Assembly (NCBI GenBank): GCA_018105865.1
Contig: CM030833.1
Span: 12,780,381 to 12,844,380, forward strand
Direction: 5' to 3'
Origin: Metaphire vulgaris
Taxonomy: Eukaryota > Annelida > Clitellata > Crassiclitellata > Megascolecidae
DNA: 64,000 bases
Shown here: positions 12,700-35,274 of the stretch, piece by piece
Layout: the number at the start of each line of letters is the position of its first letter
Numbering within the stretch: position 1 is the stretch's first letter
Notes under the pieces: model-generated
What the model was told of the DNA's origin: nothing
The model's database searches: none
What the model saw: the letters and a program-made list of their open reading frames with translations, nothing else
Made by a program: the position numbers and the translations under genes

Positions 12700-13571
12700 T
12701 AATGTTATGCGTCGATGTCAATGATATGCCTGGCAGAAAACACGCACGCCGTGCTGTTTGCCCTTTCCGTCGATTCGCAAAAGCATTCCTGCGAGGCCCG
12801 TTCCATCGGAGCGGAGGAGCTGCCTTCCTGCGGAAGCGATTCGGCCGTTGCCATGACAACCGCCCCGGTCTTTGTACAGAGGATCAGCCGCTGACACAGC
12901 GGTGACGCCGCCAGTCGTCTGCTCAGCCGCCGGTCTGTCAGACCCAGGGCGCAGACGGAGATTACCGGTGAGCCGGAGGGAGCTATAATAGGTTAGGAAC
13001 GACCGTCTGTGTCTGTGTCTCTGTGTCTGTGTCTGTGTCTGTGCTCTTGCCTCTTGCACGAGCTGTGTTAGAATCGAATCCTGTCGAAGAGACAAAGCAA
13101 TCGAATGCTGCTGCTTTTTGATGAAAAATTAATCTGAACTGAGAACGGACTCAACAAGCGATATTTTGTATTTTGCTATTCGGGACGAGTGTCTTTGTCG
13201 ATTTAAACAGCTTCGTCGACTGAATTATTGCCAACCTGGTTTCGAACAGAAACGATTAATTATTAATTCAGTCAGTTGCGGTAAACCTTGCAATGATTTG
13301 TCTGTCGATAGAAACCTATCGTCTGCTAAGTAGTTTATCGTTTGGATTTGGACTTAAATTCGGATTAGAGTTTGGTTAATAGGCGTCAACATTGGGAGGG
13401 GTCTCGCGTTGTATTGTGCAGGTTAGTTCATGACACTATCCGTGATATCCTTTAAATGGAGACATTTCGTTTGAAAGCACGCGGCGATACAGTGGATCAG
13501 AGACAAAAGCAATGCTTTACATGACAATCTAGATTTTCTTTAAGTCTATTTCACGCGATAGCTTCAATGAA
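12700..13571 (+). promoter_or_regulatory. CpG-rich upstream region of the GPCR gene
   Basis: GC content and CpG density rise over 12720-13000, followed by a TATA-like GCTATAATAGG at about 12982 and a (TGTCTC)n-like run at 13010-13045. This would suit a promoter and 5' leader of the intronless receptor at 13572. It is inferred from base composition and position only. Confidence 0.35.
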
Positions 13572-14758
13572 ATGATGACGCTGATTTTGTCGTCGTCGTC
13601 GACCACCCACGACTTTCTCGTCTTCACTAGTACGTCACATCGTGACATCAAGGCGTCATGTACCGATGACGTCACTTCCGATGACGCGACTCGGCCGCGG
13701 TTTTTGACGGAAACCACGATAATGGAGCTGGCCACCACCGCCACCGCCACTGAGGCCCACTTGTCTAGCGGAGAAGAAGAAGCTTTCCAAGTGGTTCATA
13801 CCGTCTTGACGGTCGCGGCACTGTTTACCAACTGCCTGTCGCTGTTCGTCATCTACGGAATAGTACCTCAGCTGACGTCACCGCTTCGCCTCCTGACGAG
13901 CCTCGCTTTCGCTCAGATGCTGGCTCCGTGGGCGGTCATGACGATCTACTTCTCTCGGAGCACCTGTCAAGACGAGATCCACGCCTCGGTGCTCCTCGCC
14001 GCACACAACGCCGTTGCCATGACGCTGTTCTGTCACGCGCTCAGTCACGTGGTCGCCTGCTTCCGGCCCTTCCATTACGTCAAGCTGGTGTCGTCGCGGA
14101 GAGTCTGGACGGCCGTCGGCGTCGTCTGGACTCTGTCGCTGCTTCTGGCTCACGTTCACTTCTTCGTCGGACTTTCGGGGACCGGACGCGGCGGTGGAGG
14201 AGGAGTGTGGCGGAACGAATCGTCGGAGCAGCAGCAGCAGCAGCAGCACGGAGAATATTGCGATATCGTTGCCGGTCACACGTGGATCGCGCTCGGAATC
14301 AGCTTCCTGCTCGCTCTCCTGGTCACCGTACTGGGACTGCTCATATACTGGAGAATCACGATCTTTCTGCAGCCGGTTCAGCCGTTCATAGTGGAGAGCC
14401 AGAACAACGACAAAAACAAGGGCGTCGTTACGGGCGTCGTCCTTCTCGTCGGCTACTTTGCGGCGTGGCTGCCCTTTCTCGTGGTCAGAGGGATCGTAGC
14501 GTGGAGGGGCGCGGACACGCGAGCGACACTGGTGTCACTGGCGTGTGTCAGGCGGCCGTTCTGTTCAACTGTTTCATCGATCCCATCATATACGGGCGCA
14601 GAAAGGACCAGGTGAAGAGCGGATACCTCGTCCTTGCCCAGCTGATTCGAAACCGCGTCTCCGGTGCGTGGAGGAAATTCCAGCAGTGGTTGAGATGCGG
14701 CACCGACGACGTCATTCCGACAACTCCGCTAACTCAGATCGATTATATTAGTTGTTAG
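13572..14758 (+). CDS. Class A G-protein-coupled receptor with one frameshift before TM7
   Basis: Single exon, about 395 residues if one missing base is allowed near 14530-14548. Frame 1 from ATG 13572 gives TM1 (about 74-97, with TNC), TM2 (105-127), Cys132, TM3 (139-164), TM4 (178-199), a Gly-rich and Gln-rich second extracellular loop with an N-glycosylation site and Cys230, TM5 (238-260), and TM6 (284-309) with AWLP. The next frame, from about 14546, gives TM7 with FNCFIDPIIYGRRK and a tail ending at TAG 14756-14758. Cys132 and Cys230 would form the usual loop disulphide. Oddities: the DRY site reads ACF, and the TM2 Asp is replaced (LAFAQ). DPIIY instead of NPIIY recalls melanocortin/adenosine-type receptors, but ligand and subfamily are unknown. 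A second in-frame ATG at 13722 could also be used. The shift may be an assembly error, an allele or a young pseudogene. Confidence 0.85.
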
Positions 14759-16289
14759 AGAATGTGGCGCTAAGTAAATGTCCTAAATGTGAGTGTGTGT
14801 GTGTGTGTCGCACTGGCACAGTGGGAACATGACTAATCTCCGCGAAGCTCCAATCCGGGAACTTGACTAATGACTCTCACAAAAATCAACAAGCATTGGT
14901 GATTTCAATGTTAAATATTTCAAAGAAACCGGATCGATAGCATAGCATAGCACGCGATGCATTTGTCGCCGTTGAACCTTCTCTGTTCCAGACGACACCA
15001 GAACCCTCTTCGCTGGCCATTCAACGTCTCGACTACTGTAACGCATTGCCGATCGATGCATCAATACCAGCAGAGAATCCAAGCTCCATTCAACCGAGAT
15101 GCGTCTCTTTTGAGCGAGAAAATACAGTCACGCCTCACTGCATCTTCAAGAACTGCACTGATTCCAGGTTCCACAGCGGATGCAATGCCAGCTGACCACC
15201 TGGGCTTCCGCTGTTTACAAGGTGTAGGCCAGGACCGACGTTAGGTGGCCTACCTGTCGTCTGGCTTTCGCAGAGTCGCTGACATTGACACCCGTCGAAG
15301 CCTACGTTCTGCATCTACCTGAGCTCTCGCAGTCCTCCCAACAGACATGCCACTATTGGTAAACATGCGTATTTGGTGAGCACTGGAGGAACCTGGAACA
15401 GTTTACTTTTATTGTCGCCTCATTTTCAATGTTAAAATTGTGCTCAATTGCCCAGAGATAAATGCTTTATTTCTCTCTTTTGCGTGACGTTTCAATTTCT
15501 TGAGCGTCCTAAAAGCCGGACATTAGGATTCAAACTTCAAACCATCAAAAACGACAGTTCTTTATGGTGATCATGATGACGACGACTATGAAATACGGTG
15601 GTGTTTTCATAACCGTGTACATAAGAAGAGAAAGGATCCTATCTAGATCTGGGTAAGTAAGTAAGATCTCGTGAATTTATATAGCCCTTTATGGCAGTAT
15701 AGTAGTAGTAAACTATTTATTCTTATGGCTTAATCTAGCCTTAGAGCAACTCTAGACGGATTATAGGGATCAACCATGCGAGAATAGTTCTTTCCACGGG
15801 GAAATCTGGTCGGGATGTCACAGCTAGGCGGAAAATAATTGTTGTAAGAGAAAAGTTTTCAGTTTAGTTTTAAAGACTTGAGGAAATGTTACAGGAATTG
15901 AAGAAAATTGTGATTCATAACTCTAACTTAATCTTCTGGCAGATCACACTGTTGCTGAGTCCACTGATGAGTTGATTGCGGGCATTGGCGCAACAAGAAA
16001 GAAACAAAGAGAAGGGGCACAAACATTGTACATAATATCTACATTTTTATATTCAACTCGAGATTGGGGAAGTATTGTGAGCTTGTCAGCAGGGTTTGCC
16101 CAAGTCGAAAAAGCATACGTTAATATTAATATTAGATTAAATTTTGAGGTTTGGAGCCTTATTTGAGACTATATGACAGCATTTAGCCAATTGACAACAT
16201 TTTCTCGTCGGTTTTGCACGAATCTCATTACCAGTGTGTGTCCAAATAGGGGAGGTCTATCTGTGCCACCTCCAAAGGCTACTCTAATG
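14759..16289. other. Intergenic, with a possible LINE scrap
   Basis: A (GT)n run lies at about 14791-14807. At 15020-15060 a frame reads QRLDYCNALPI, like the LDYCN motif of L2/CR1 reverse transcriptases, but its surroundings are broken by stops. At 15655-15695 a segment with AATTTATATAGCCC resembles a dispersed invertebrate repeat. No gene is recognised. Confidence 0.35.
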
Positions 16290-16475
16290 CAGTGTTTAAT
16301 CGAGACTCATGGACTCCGGGAGAACTGAAAAAGCCGGGGGAAGCTGACAAAACCGGAGGGAATTCTGCTAGGGGCCGCTGTTAGTCCATGTAGTATTGCA
16401 AAATTTCCGGGGAGAATTTGAAATTTCCAGGGGAAAGGGCAATTTCCCCCCGGAAACGGCCTAGATTAAACACTG
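16290..16475. mobile_element. hAT-type MITE, CAGTGTTTAATC family
   Basis: Ends CAGTGTTTAATCGAG / CTAGATTAAACACTG with a perfect 8-bp duplication CTCTAATG (16282-16289 and 16476-16483). The interior has CCGGGGGAA and TTTCCGGGG words and matches 17852-18051 in reverse orientation. Confidence 0.85.
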
Positions 16476-17039
16476 CTCTAATGGCTACTCTAATGGCTGT
16501 AGGTCTGTCATCGGAATGCAGAGTCGTAATAATTATTTGGAGCATTTCTTTCTTGGTGCAATATTTTTCGATGAAGGGACTTTCATCGTAAACCATGAAC
16601 TAGCTATTTCAAAGTAGTTTTTTATTTGTATAAGTCTATTTATGAGTTTACCGTTGCTAAGTCAACTAGAAATCTGGTGCATTGTGTTGATGCATGTCGA
16701 CTGTAAGATCTCTGATAATTAAAATTATCACATTGCTGTATGTTATCGGTTTAGTAATAAAATTTCACGTGTTCAAATTGAATTCTATCAGTCCATTGGA
16801 TTTGAATAAATAGCAATTTAAACTGTTCGTGTTGGAGACCCCGTTGTATAGACAATTATTATTGTATATTTGTGTGCAGTAATACCAATCGCATGATAGA
16901 ACTGGAATATTGTTTCTAGTAGACGCATGTCTGCAGGGGCGTCGTTAGCCTCCCCTTAATGCCGCCTCGAGGAAACACCTTATCCAGTGTCGCTCCTCTC
17001 AATAGACTCCGCAGTCATCATACAGCAGAAGTCTAGTAG

Positions 17040-17274
17040 CAGTGGCGGATCCAGGATTTTGGAACAGAGGGGGTCAAATTCCAGAAATTCAGGCCAAAAC
17101 CACCATTACCAACAAGACAAGCAAAAAAATAATCGACGCCACAGGTTCAGATTAATCCGGCGCTTATTATTTACGGAAAACATATTACATTGTTTTCGGA
17201 AAACAGGCCACTTTACTTAAAATGTCAGGCCAGGGGTCAAATGACCCTCTGACCTCCCGTAAGATCCGCTTCTG
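17040..17274. mobile_element. hAT-type MITE
   Basis: It begins CAGTGGCGGATCC, ends with the decayed inverse AAGATCCGCTTCTG, and is flanked by TCTAGTAG / TCTAATAG (one mismatch) at 17032-17039 and 17275-17282. Confidence 0.75.
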
Positions 17275-17541
17275 TCTAATAGGGAGCTACCCCGCTCTCA
17301 GATTCGCTCTGCCTGTTCCTAATCTATTTTTGACGAAACGAAATTAAACGAACGACAAAAACTGAACAAGATAAACAATAATTATAATGACGAACATTGA
17401 CGTCGTGTCAGTAGCGACTTACAAACATGCCTATACGTGAACACTGACCGTGTGATTCTTATTGTTTTACACTTGCACAAAAAGCAGTCAGACAGAAGCT
17501 GTACCTTTCAGCAATTACAATGAGTTCAGAATGCCTGTGGC

Positions 17542-17730
17542 CAGTGGCGGCTCTAGAATTTGGCAAGTGGGGGGGGACGCTGGGGTGGCAACTTCTAATC
17601 ATGAGGGGGCCAACCATTTGTTGCTTAATATATGTAGCATTAAGTATAGGGTCCCAACAGGGGGCCACTGGGGACCAGACACTCAATAGGGGGCACTGGC
17701 CCCCCTGGGATCCCGATGGAGCCGCCACTG
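17542..17730. mobile_element. hAT-type MITE with perfect TSD
   Basis: A 189-bp element with ends CAGTGGCGGCTC / GAGCCGCCACTG and a perfect 8-bp duplication CCTGTGGC (17534-17541 and 17731-17738). Confidence 0.88.
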
Positions 17731-17851
17731 CCTGTGGCTTGCAGATTGGGTAAAATAATTAATTAGTAACATTTCTTTAATGCTAGTGCAAGTTACGTAG
17801 AAACTAAAAACGTTACTCGCCGCCGTATCTTAGACCGTGCCGCCCTGAGGC

Positions 17852-18051
17852 CAGGGTTTAATCTAGGCCGTTTCCAGAGGGGAAAGTTGCCCTTTTTCTC
17901 CCCGGAAATTTCAAATTCAGTCCCCCGGAAATTTCTGCATACTACATCAACTAACAGCAGCCCCATAGCAGAATTCCCCCGGCTTTGTCAGTCCCCCTCC
18001 CCGGCTTTTTCAGTTTCCCCTCCGGAGTCCAGGAGTCTAGATTAAACAGAG
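17852..18051. mobile_element. hAT-type MITE, CAGTGTTTAATC family
   Basis: It begins CAGGGTTTAATCTAGG, ends CTAGATTAAACAGAG, and has a perfect 8-bp duplication CCTGAGGC (17844-17851 and 18052-18059). Same family as 16290-16475, inserted the other way round. Confidence 0.85.
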
Positions 18052-18182
18052 CCTGAGGCACTGGCCCAGACTGGCCTCACTTGCCTCGTGGTCACGACGC
18101 CCCCGCATGCTGTTGAAAACTTAGTTTCAGCTGCCCATCGCATGCACCCTACTGCAGCCTATTCGTGTCCGGCGTGACCATC

Positions 18183-18303
<121 letters not shown>

Positions 18304-20459
18304 TGGTGGTGGCATATGCGATCGCATATTTAATTTTTTATTGCTCAGAACTATTTCTGCTTTTCCCGCGGTTTCTGCATATATTTGATTATTTGCATAT
18401 GTGCGGAATTTTATCCACAATTTTTTATATTTTCGTAATATATTTCGCACTTTTCGCTAGTTTCCTCATATTTATACATCTTTAAATAGATATACATATA
18501 CATCGGGGTCCAGCCGTCCAGCACCTGTTCAGATAACCTTTTTGCTCGTCAACCGTTTTTCCCGTACCGAAAACGCCGCAATTTTCCCGCAACTTTCGCA
18601 AATATGATCGCACTTAGCTGCGATTTCCGGGCATATGGAGGTTTAAGCAGGAGCAAAAATGGCATATTTCCGCACTTTCCCCCTCAATTTTAAGAAATTT
18701 AGATCCCGCACTTTTCCAGAAAAATCCCAACACTAAGCCGGTATCACTAATTAGGTTACATCTGGCTTCACTCATTTAAGTGACGTTAAACATAAAGACA
18801 TGAATGTTGCCAAAACCGGTATCACTAAACCGGTGTCACTAATTAATTTAGGTTACATCTGGTTTCGCTCAGATAAGTGACGTTTAACAAAGACGTGCTT
18901 TTGTTGCCAAATCCCAGAATTGCTATGCATAATTAGGCCCATCTGTGGCGCTGGACAGAAGCATATGAGAGCATATGGGAAATTACGAATTAGGATCAAT
19001 GTTTGCATATATTTGGCGGGGAGCAGAAGAAACTGTCTACACAGGTCTATTTAGATATCATAGGCAAAACAAGCAAAGAGAGAAAATGCTGGACAAATGA
19101 AACAGGAGACCAGCTCTAAAGAGATTCCAAATGTCATCAATAGTTATAGGCTATTGCTGTTAGGGCAGCTAGACGGTAGACCATTAATTACTAGTGACGG
19201 TTTTCCGAAGCAAATGGCTTGTATAGCGTCTATTCTATATGTGCTCCACAAGCAGGAATGGCCGCAATCTGAAATTTAAATCAAATTTTATGTTTTCTAT
19301 TCACTTCCTTTTGAATGGCTGGTAGGGATGTAACTTTTCAATCTGAAATTTAAATCAAATTTTATGTTTTAGAGGTAAACAGACAGCAGTGGAAAAATTA
19401 ATTACTGCAGGTCCTAGTATTCACTTCCTTTTGAGCTGGGATATATGTCTGGCATCTTTATTCAACTAAATTCGAGAATTATCGTAAGAAAAAAGCCAAT
19501 GATTATTAAAAGCAATAAAGTGCAAATTTTCTGTGAAAATATTTTGTCAGTAAATGTCGCGATATCGAGACAATTAGATTAAAGTCCATCCTTTTAACCT
19601 GGCTTATCCATGATGGACTGGCCGGCCTAATATCCTGTATTTTTTTTACCTGGATCTTGTACAATAGTATCTGATGGTCTTTTATTACAAGTGTATTTCG
19701 ACCCTGTTTCTCGACAAAACTACAATAGGCTATTAATAAAACTGACGTTCACATTTCACGCCACATTTGCAAATAAATGTGTTCATTCGCAAATTGTTGA
19801 ATCATATCTATTTTTGCTTCTTAGTACTTTAATAGCCAAAAGCTTCTTGATAAGGTGAACAATCATAGCTGCAATATTTAGAAATAGATTTATTTAGAAA
19901 TAGATCTGCTGCAAGTTTTAATGAAGCGAATCACAACCTAATTTAAAATAATTGATGATCTGTTTAACTGTGATTATAATCATTGACATCATAATGCGCT
20001 TGTTAACATTAATTGAACGGACGCAATATAAATAGCCTATTACTACATTTACATTTACAATCATTTTTTAAATATTTGAAATCAAGTTACCGAACACAGT
20101 ATTTACTTTTATTGACGGAAAGAAGTTGGTGACGTCATGTATTTTAAACTCGAAGCTCATACGTATTTATAAAAATACGCAAGTCTTAGATTAAATTTAA
20201 TTTTAAATATTTGAATTAAACGCTTGGGAAGTAGGCCTATTCAAAACTTATTGAAATCGAAACGTCTCAGCTAAAAGAGGTGAGTTTGGTGACTTGAATT
20301 AAATTCTGAACAATATAATTTTTGTTCATTTTTAACATTGACCTTTAAAATATTTATTCGTTTTCATTTTAAGCTAGAAGTTTATCCGTTCTCTTTTGTC
20401 CCGACTGTTTAATAGACACAGTATGATCGTAGTTCAAAGGATATCATTATAGTCAAGTC
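18304..20459. other. Intergenic with small diverged duplications
   Basis: No gene recognised. At 18739-18910 a unit of about 85 bp (CCGGTATCACTAATTA ... GTTGCCAAA) occurs twice in tandem with clear divergence. AATCTGAAATTTAAATCAAA occurs at about 19268 and 19341, with TATTCACTTCCTTTTGA nearby twice. One copy of the shared TE module (AACC, TTTTT, GCTCGTCAA) lies at 18532-18552. 19500-20400 is AT-rich and featureless. Confidence 0.4.
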
Positions 20460-20790
20460 CATGGATATTTTTACACCCCCTAACACTCCCCAACACCCCC
20501 GCCCCAATTTGAGGTCGACACCCCCAAAAATTTGGTAATGCGACAATATGCATACAAAATGCATACTAATTAGCTTAGAACACTCCCATGGAGAAAGGCA
20601 CCCCCAACTTTTATTCTTGGATGACCTTTTTTGCTTGCCAGAGGTTTTTGAGACTTTTAAAGGTTTTTGGTTGCTTTTGGGACTTGATAACGATTTTTGC
20701 TTGTCAGCCCTTTTCGGACAGAGACTTAAAAATTCCGACACCCCAGATTTTCCCGACACCCCCAAATTCAAAATGTTAGAAATAACACTG
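20460..20790. mobile_element. hAT-type MITE, CAGGGATATTT family (copy 1)
   Basis: Ends CATGGATATTTTTACACCCC and TGTTAGAAATAACACTG, with an 8-bp duplication GTCAAGTC/GCCAAGTC. It carries GGTCGACACCCCC words and two copies of the T-run/GCTTGTCAG module (20620-20641 and 20684-20707). Related copies lie at 53953-54136 and 57000-57322. Confidence 0.78.
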
Positions 20791-21286
20791 GCCAAGTCAC
20801 AAAGGGTGATATACCCGTCAATAGACAATCTAGAGGTGCTATATATTTACTAGCATAGGACTCGAAAATGTTTGCATTTAGCCTCAACTGAGACAGAAAT
20901 GGACACAGTTCGACCATTGACAAAGGAAAATTGTCAAATTGGTGCTTGGTATAATTAGACATGTCTTCAGCATTCTTCAGATATTGATGAAAACTTGTAG
21001 AGATTGATGTTCTATTGATAACCGAGCTCCAATACTGTTTGAGTCACATTTCAGCGGTCAAACTCAAGTGATGAAAATAGAAATTGCGTCTCAGATGTGT
21101 TTACTTTGGAAATAGGTCTGAGAACTGCCACAGTGCTCAGTTCTTAGAACCAAAGAATTCATCTGACAGTTTCAACGTTATCGAATTATTTATTGGCTGT
21201 TTTCAGACGAAATGCATTTTGCATCCAGACCAAAACTGACACACACAACACACACATATATATATACACACACATTTATTTACATA

Positions 21287-21288
<2 letters not shown>

Positions 21289-21326
<38 letters not shown>

Positions 21327-21349
21327 AACCTTATATATATATATATATA
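21289..21349. repeat. (TA)n microsatellite, interrupted
   Basis: TA runs broken by CAAACCT, preceded by ACACAC-rich sequence. Confidence 0.9.
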
Positions 21350-21404
21350 GACAAACCTTCAAGTTGCATCTCCAACGTTTACAAACGTTGTTAGATGTTA
21401 CAGA

Positions 21405-21684
21405 CAGGGACGTCATTTGGAGGGAGGGGGCCGTTGCCCCTGATTTTTAATTTTTAGGGGAACATTTTTCGCACTTTTTATTTTTGTGTTTTTAAAGTTT
21501 TTAAATGCAAATTGGCTAATTTGTCTTGTGCTGCGTACCCTAAAGAGGCCTGAATTTAAGTATTTTATGTAATTAATGCCATAAAAAGACTGCCAAGCAA
21601 GCAAAAAAAGGTCATCAACTTTTTCGCAAACTTGTCAGGTCGAAAGTGTCTTCCCCTCTGGAAAACAGTGAAATGACGTCCCTG
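21405..21684. mobile_element. hAT-type MITE with perfect TSD
   Basis: A 280-bp element with ends CAGGGACGTCATTTG / GAAATGACGTCCCTG and a perfect duplication GTTACAGA (21397-21404 and 21685-21692). On the minus strand it contains the shared module: GATGACC, a T run, GCTTGCTTGGCAG (21590-21618). Confidence 0.88.
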
Positions 21685-21949
21685 GTTACAGACGGCTTCA
21701 GTTTAATTCCAGTAAAGAGAGAGGTCTGCCGACAGCCTCAGCAAGATGTCAGAAGCAGACAATCGAATAAACTAATCAATGCCTGTCGAGATCTTTATGC
21801 ATATTGACGTCAGCATTGACATGGAAGCACGCATTGAACGCTCGCACGGATCAATTACTTCCATTTGCGTTGATTGCTCATGATTCAAAATAAATAGACC
21901 TATCAAACAACTGTCTGCATAGTTTCAGCGGTACCGGCAGTCTTGTCCC

Positions 21950-22010
21950 TGATAGACTACTGCAATTCGCTTCTCAGAAATAAATGCCCCCAATTTATAA
22001 AAATGTCTCT
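21950..22010 (+). mobile_element. Possible LINE reverse transcriptase scrap
   Basis: A short frame reads LSLIDYCNSLLRNKCPQF, close to the LDYCNSLL block of L2/CR1 reverse transcriptases. Nothing else of the element is readable. Confidence 0.35.
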
Positions 22011-22310
22011 AAAATGGTTATGTAAAATTATAGACCCATTTCCAATCTGCCCCAGCCATTGAATCCTTCTCATCGTGTCATGAACGCCTCTGTAAGATTT
22101 AGCACCAACCTATCATCATCGATTTGCCGTGGGTTGAAGGGTTTATTCTCCCAAGTGGTCGAATACTATCCCTTGTGAAACGAATTTTTTTAAATTGCAA
22201 AAACGTGTTATCCTTACAGAAGCAAGTAAGCAAATATAATATCGTGTATTCATTTAATACTTTTAAAAGCAATAACAGTAGCTTCTAATTTTAAGCGCTT
22301 GAGCTGACGT

Positions 22311-22311
<1 letters not shown>

Positions 22312-22366
<55 letters not shown>
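22312..22366. repeat. (TA)n microsatellite
   Basis: About 27 uninterrupted TA units. Confidence 0.95.
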
Positions 22367-22369
<3 letters not shown>

Positions 22370-22469
22370 GGCGAGGGACATTTGATTCATGTGGCTTCGT
22401 TACTGTGACGCTATGGTCACGGAGAGAATGATTTTAGAAAGGAAAATTCTGAAGCTTAGGTCTGACGAC

Positions 22470-23281
22470 CAGGGATGTTAGTCCTTGGCCCTGGCCTTAA
22501 TAACTCCTTAAGGGCAAGTTACAAGTTCTTGGTTTTGGTCCTGGCCTTGAGGGTTGACTCCTTGGTCCTGGTCCTGGCCTTGAGGATTGAGTCCATTGTT
22601 TGCATTGTTTGTCCTTGAAATCAGTCAGTGACTTGGACCACAAAACGTTGCTGTATTAATTTAGTGTTCTAGCTTGTAGACTTAGTGTGCATAAGAACTC
22701 ATTTAAGATATATTTTATTATGGCTTGCGAGCGACGATCTGTGTTTATGGCGTTTATGGCACCCATACAATGTTACCACACGACACTCGGAGCAGCATAT
22801 ATATATTATATATTACAGGCTGGGCCAATAAAACCGGTACCACCTTGTTCATTGTAAATGTTTCCACATTCACTGGATCAGAACGTATAGAATTGGTGAA
22901 CTTGTGCGTTATTATATCCTGAATGCAGCCATTTAAGTTTTTTCTTCCAATTTCAAAGAACGTCACCTTTCAGAAACCAGGCTAGAGGTAGGACAAATTC
23001 ATCAAAAATATGAGTTACTCTGTTTTATTGCTAAAATTAGCCATGCACTTTTCCCTTGGTGCTAGCGTTCATAAATTCGTTAATGATAATGCTGTCTCTT
23101 ACCTTTTAGCATTCCAATCCTTTACTTTATACTATGTATACTAGCAATATGGGCTATAAATCTGAGCATTAAATTACAATTTAACTAGTTAGTAGTTACC
23201 TATAGCCAAGTCCTTAGTTCTGGTCCTGGCCTTGAGTCCTTGGTCCTGGCCTTAAGGGTCGAGTCCTTGTTAACATCCCTG
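22470..23281. mobile_element. hAT element, AAGGAC-subterminal-repeat family (non-coding copy)
   Basis: Ends CAGGGATGTTAGTCC / TTGTTAACATCCCTG with a perfect 8-bp duplication CTGACGAC (22462-22469 and 23282-23289). Both subterminal regions are arrays of CCTTGGTCCTGG-like words. The ends match the transposase-bearing element at 45344-46259, so this is a sibling copy whose interior has decayed or been replaced. Confidence 0.85.
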
Positions 23282-23289
23282 CTGACGAC

Positions 23290-24220
23290 CTGAGTAGATG
23301 TTGCAAGAATTGAAGGAATTGGTGGTTCCAAACTTACGATTTGACAGCGGCGCAGGCAGCCAACGGATGTCAAAATTGAGTGCCATAATTGCTTGAAAAA
23401 AACAAGCAATGCATCATCAGCTTATCAGCTTCATAAAAACAATACATATGCAATTATACATGTATATTATATTTGTGTAAGCCCCACTTATCAGGCATTC
23501 GCGTCCCTTGAACAGGAAACAAAGCTAATTTATAATTTTTGCAATTATCTTGTCGGTTTCATGAATTTCTCCTCCCTCTCTCTCTCTCTCTCTCTCTCTC
23601 GCTTAATAGTACTCTTTCTCACACACACACACACACACTCTCGTTGCCTAATAGTATAAGTGAAGTCTAAAGTTTTCGTAAAAGCCACCGATTTGTAGTA
23701 GCACTATTTTCTTTTAATTGCCCTCTGGTTCCGTTGTCCATAGAGACCCAACGAGTAAATGACGCCACCATGGCGTCAGCACCGTTACCAACTTACTAGT
23801 TATAATTACTGGATGCCATTATGTACCGGGCTGTAGCCAGTGTGGTTGGCTTGGCTTCTTAAGGTGAACCCTCAAAGTGATACTGTGAATTTCGCTTAGC
23901 CACGTTTGCAGCTTGCTTAGCGTTCACATGGTTGAATTATGCGGTTAAATACAATATATGTACGACAGGAGGGGCCGGTTTGGCTTCAGGGCGATGCTCT
24001 ACCTGTGTATGCAAGGCATATTCAGACAGAGGAACGGACAGTGTACTGTACCATGTCTATAAAGTATAAATTCCAGGTGCAGCAGCAGATATCATGAGAT
24101 GTATAGCTATGTTTCAAATAATTTTCCGAAACAGTGAATTGTCTTCCAACAGAATTTCGGTTCTCATAATCGTCGTCGTTGTTTTAATCATTGCAATTTA
24201 GTCGTTGTCGGCGATCAGGG
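23290..24220 (+). other. Upstream region of the malic enzyme gene
   Basis: No gene or complete element. (CT)n at 23574-23600 and (AC)n at 23621-23639. An in-frame TAA at 24185 with no ATG between it and 24221 supports 24221 as the start codon. No clear TATA box was seen. Confidence 0.4.

Positions 24221-35274
<11,054 letters not shown>

Noticed and set aside
12684..13095. Overlapping frames upstream of the GPCR
   Set aside because: Open only because the region is GC-rich; no domain and no codon pattern.
14534..14553. 20-base GT...AG stretch as an intron explaining the GPCR frameshift
   Set aside because: Far shorter than any spliceosomal intron I know of, so an indel is the simpler explanation.
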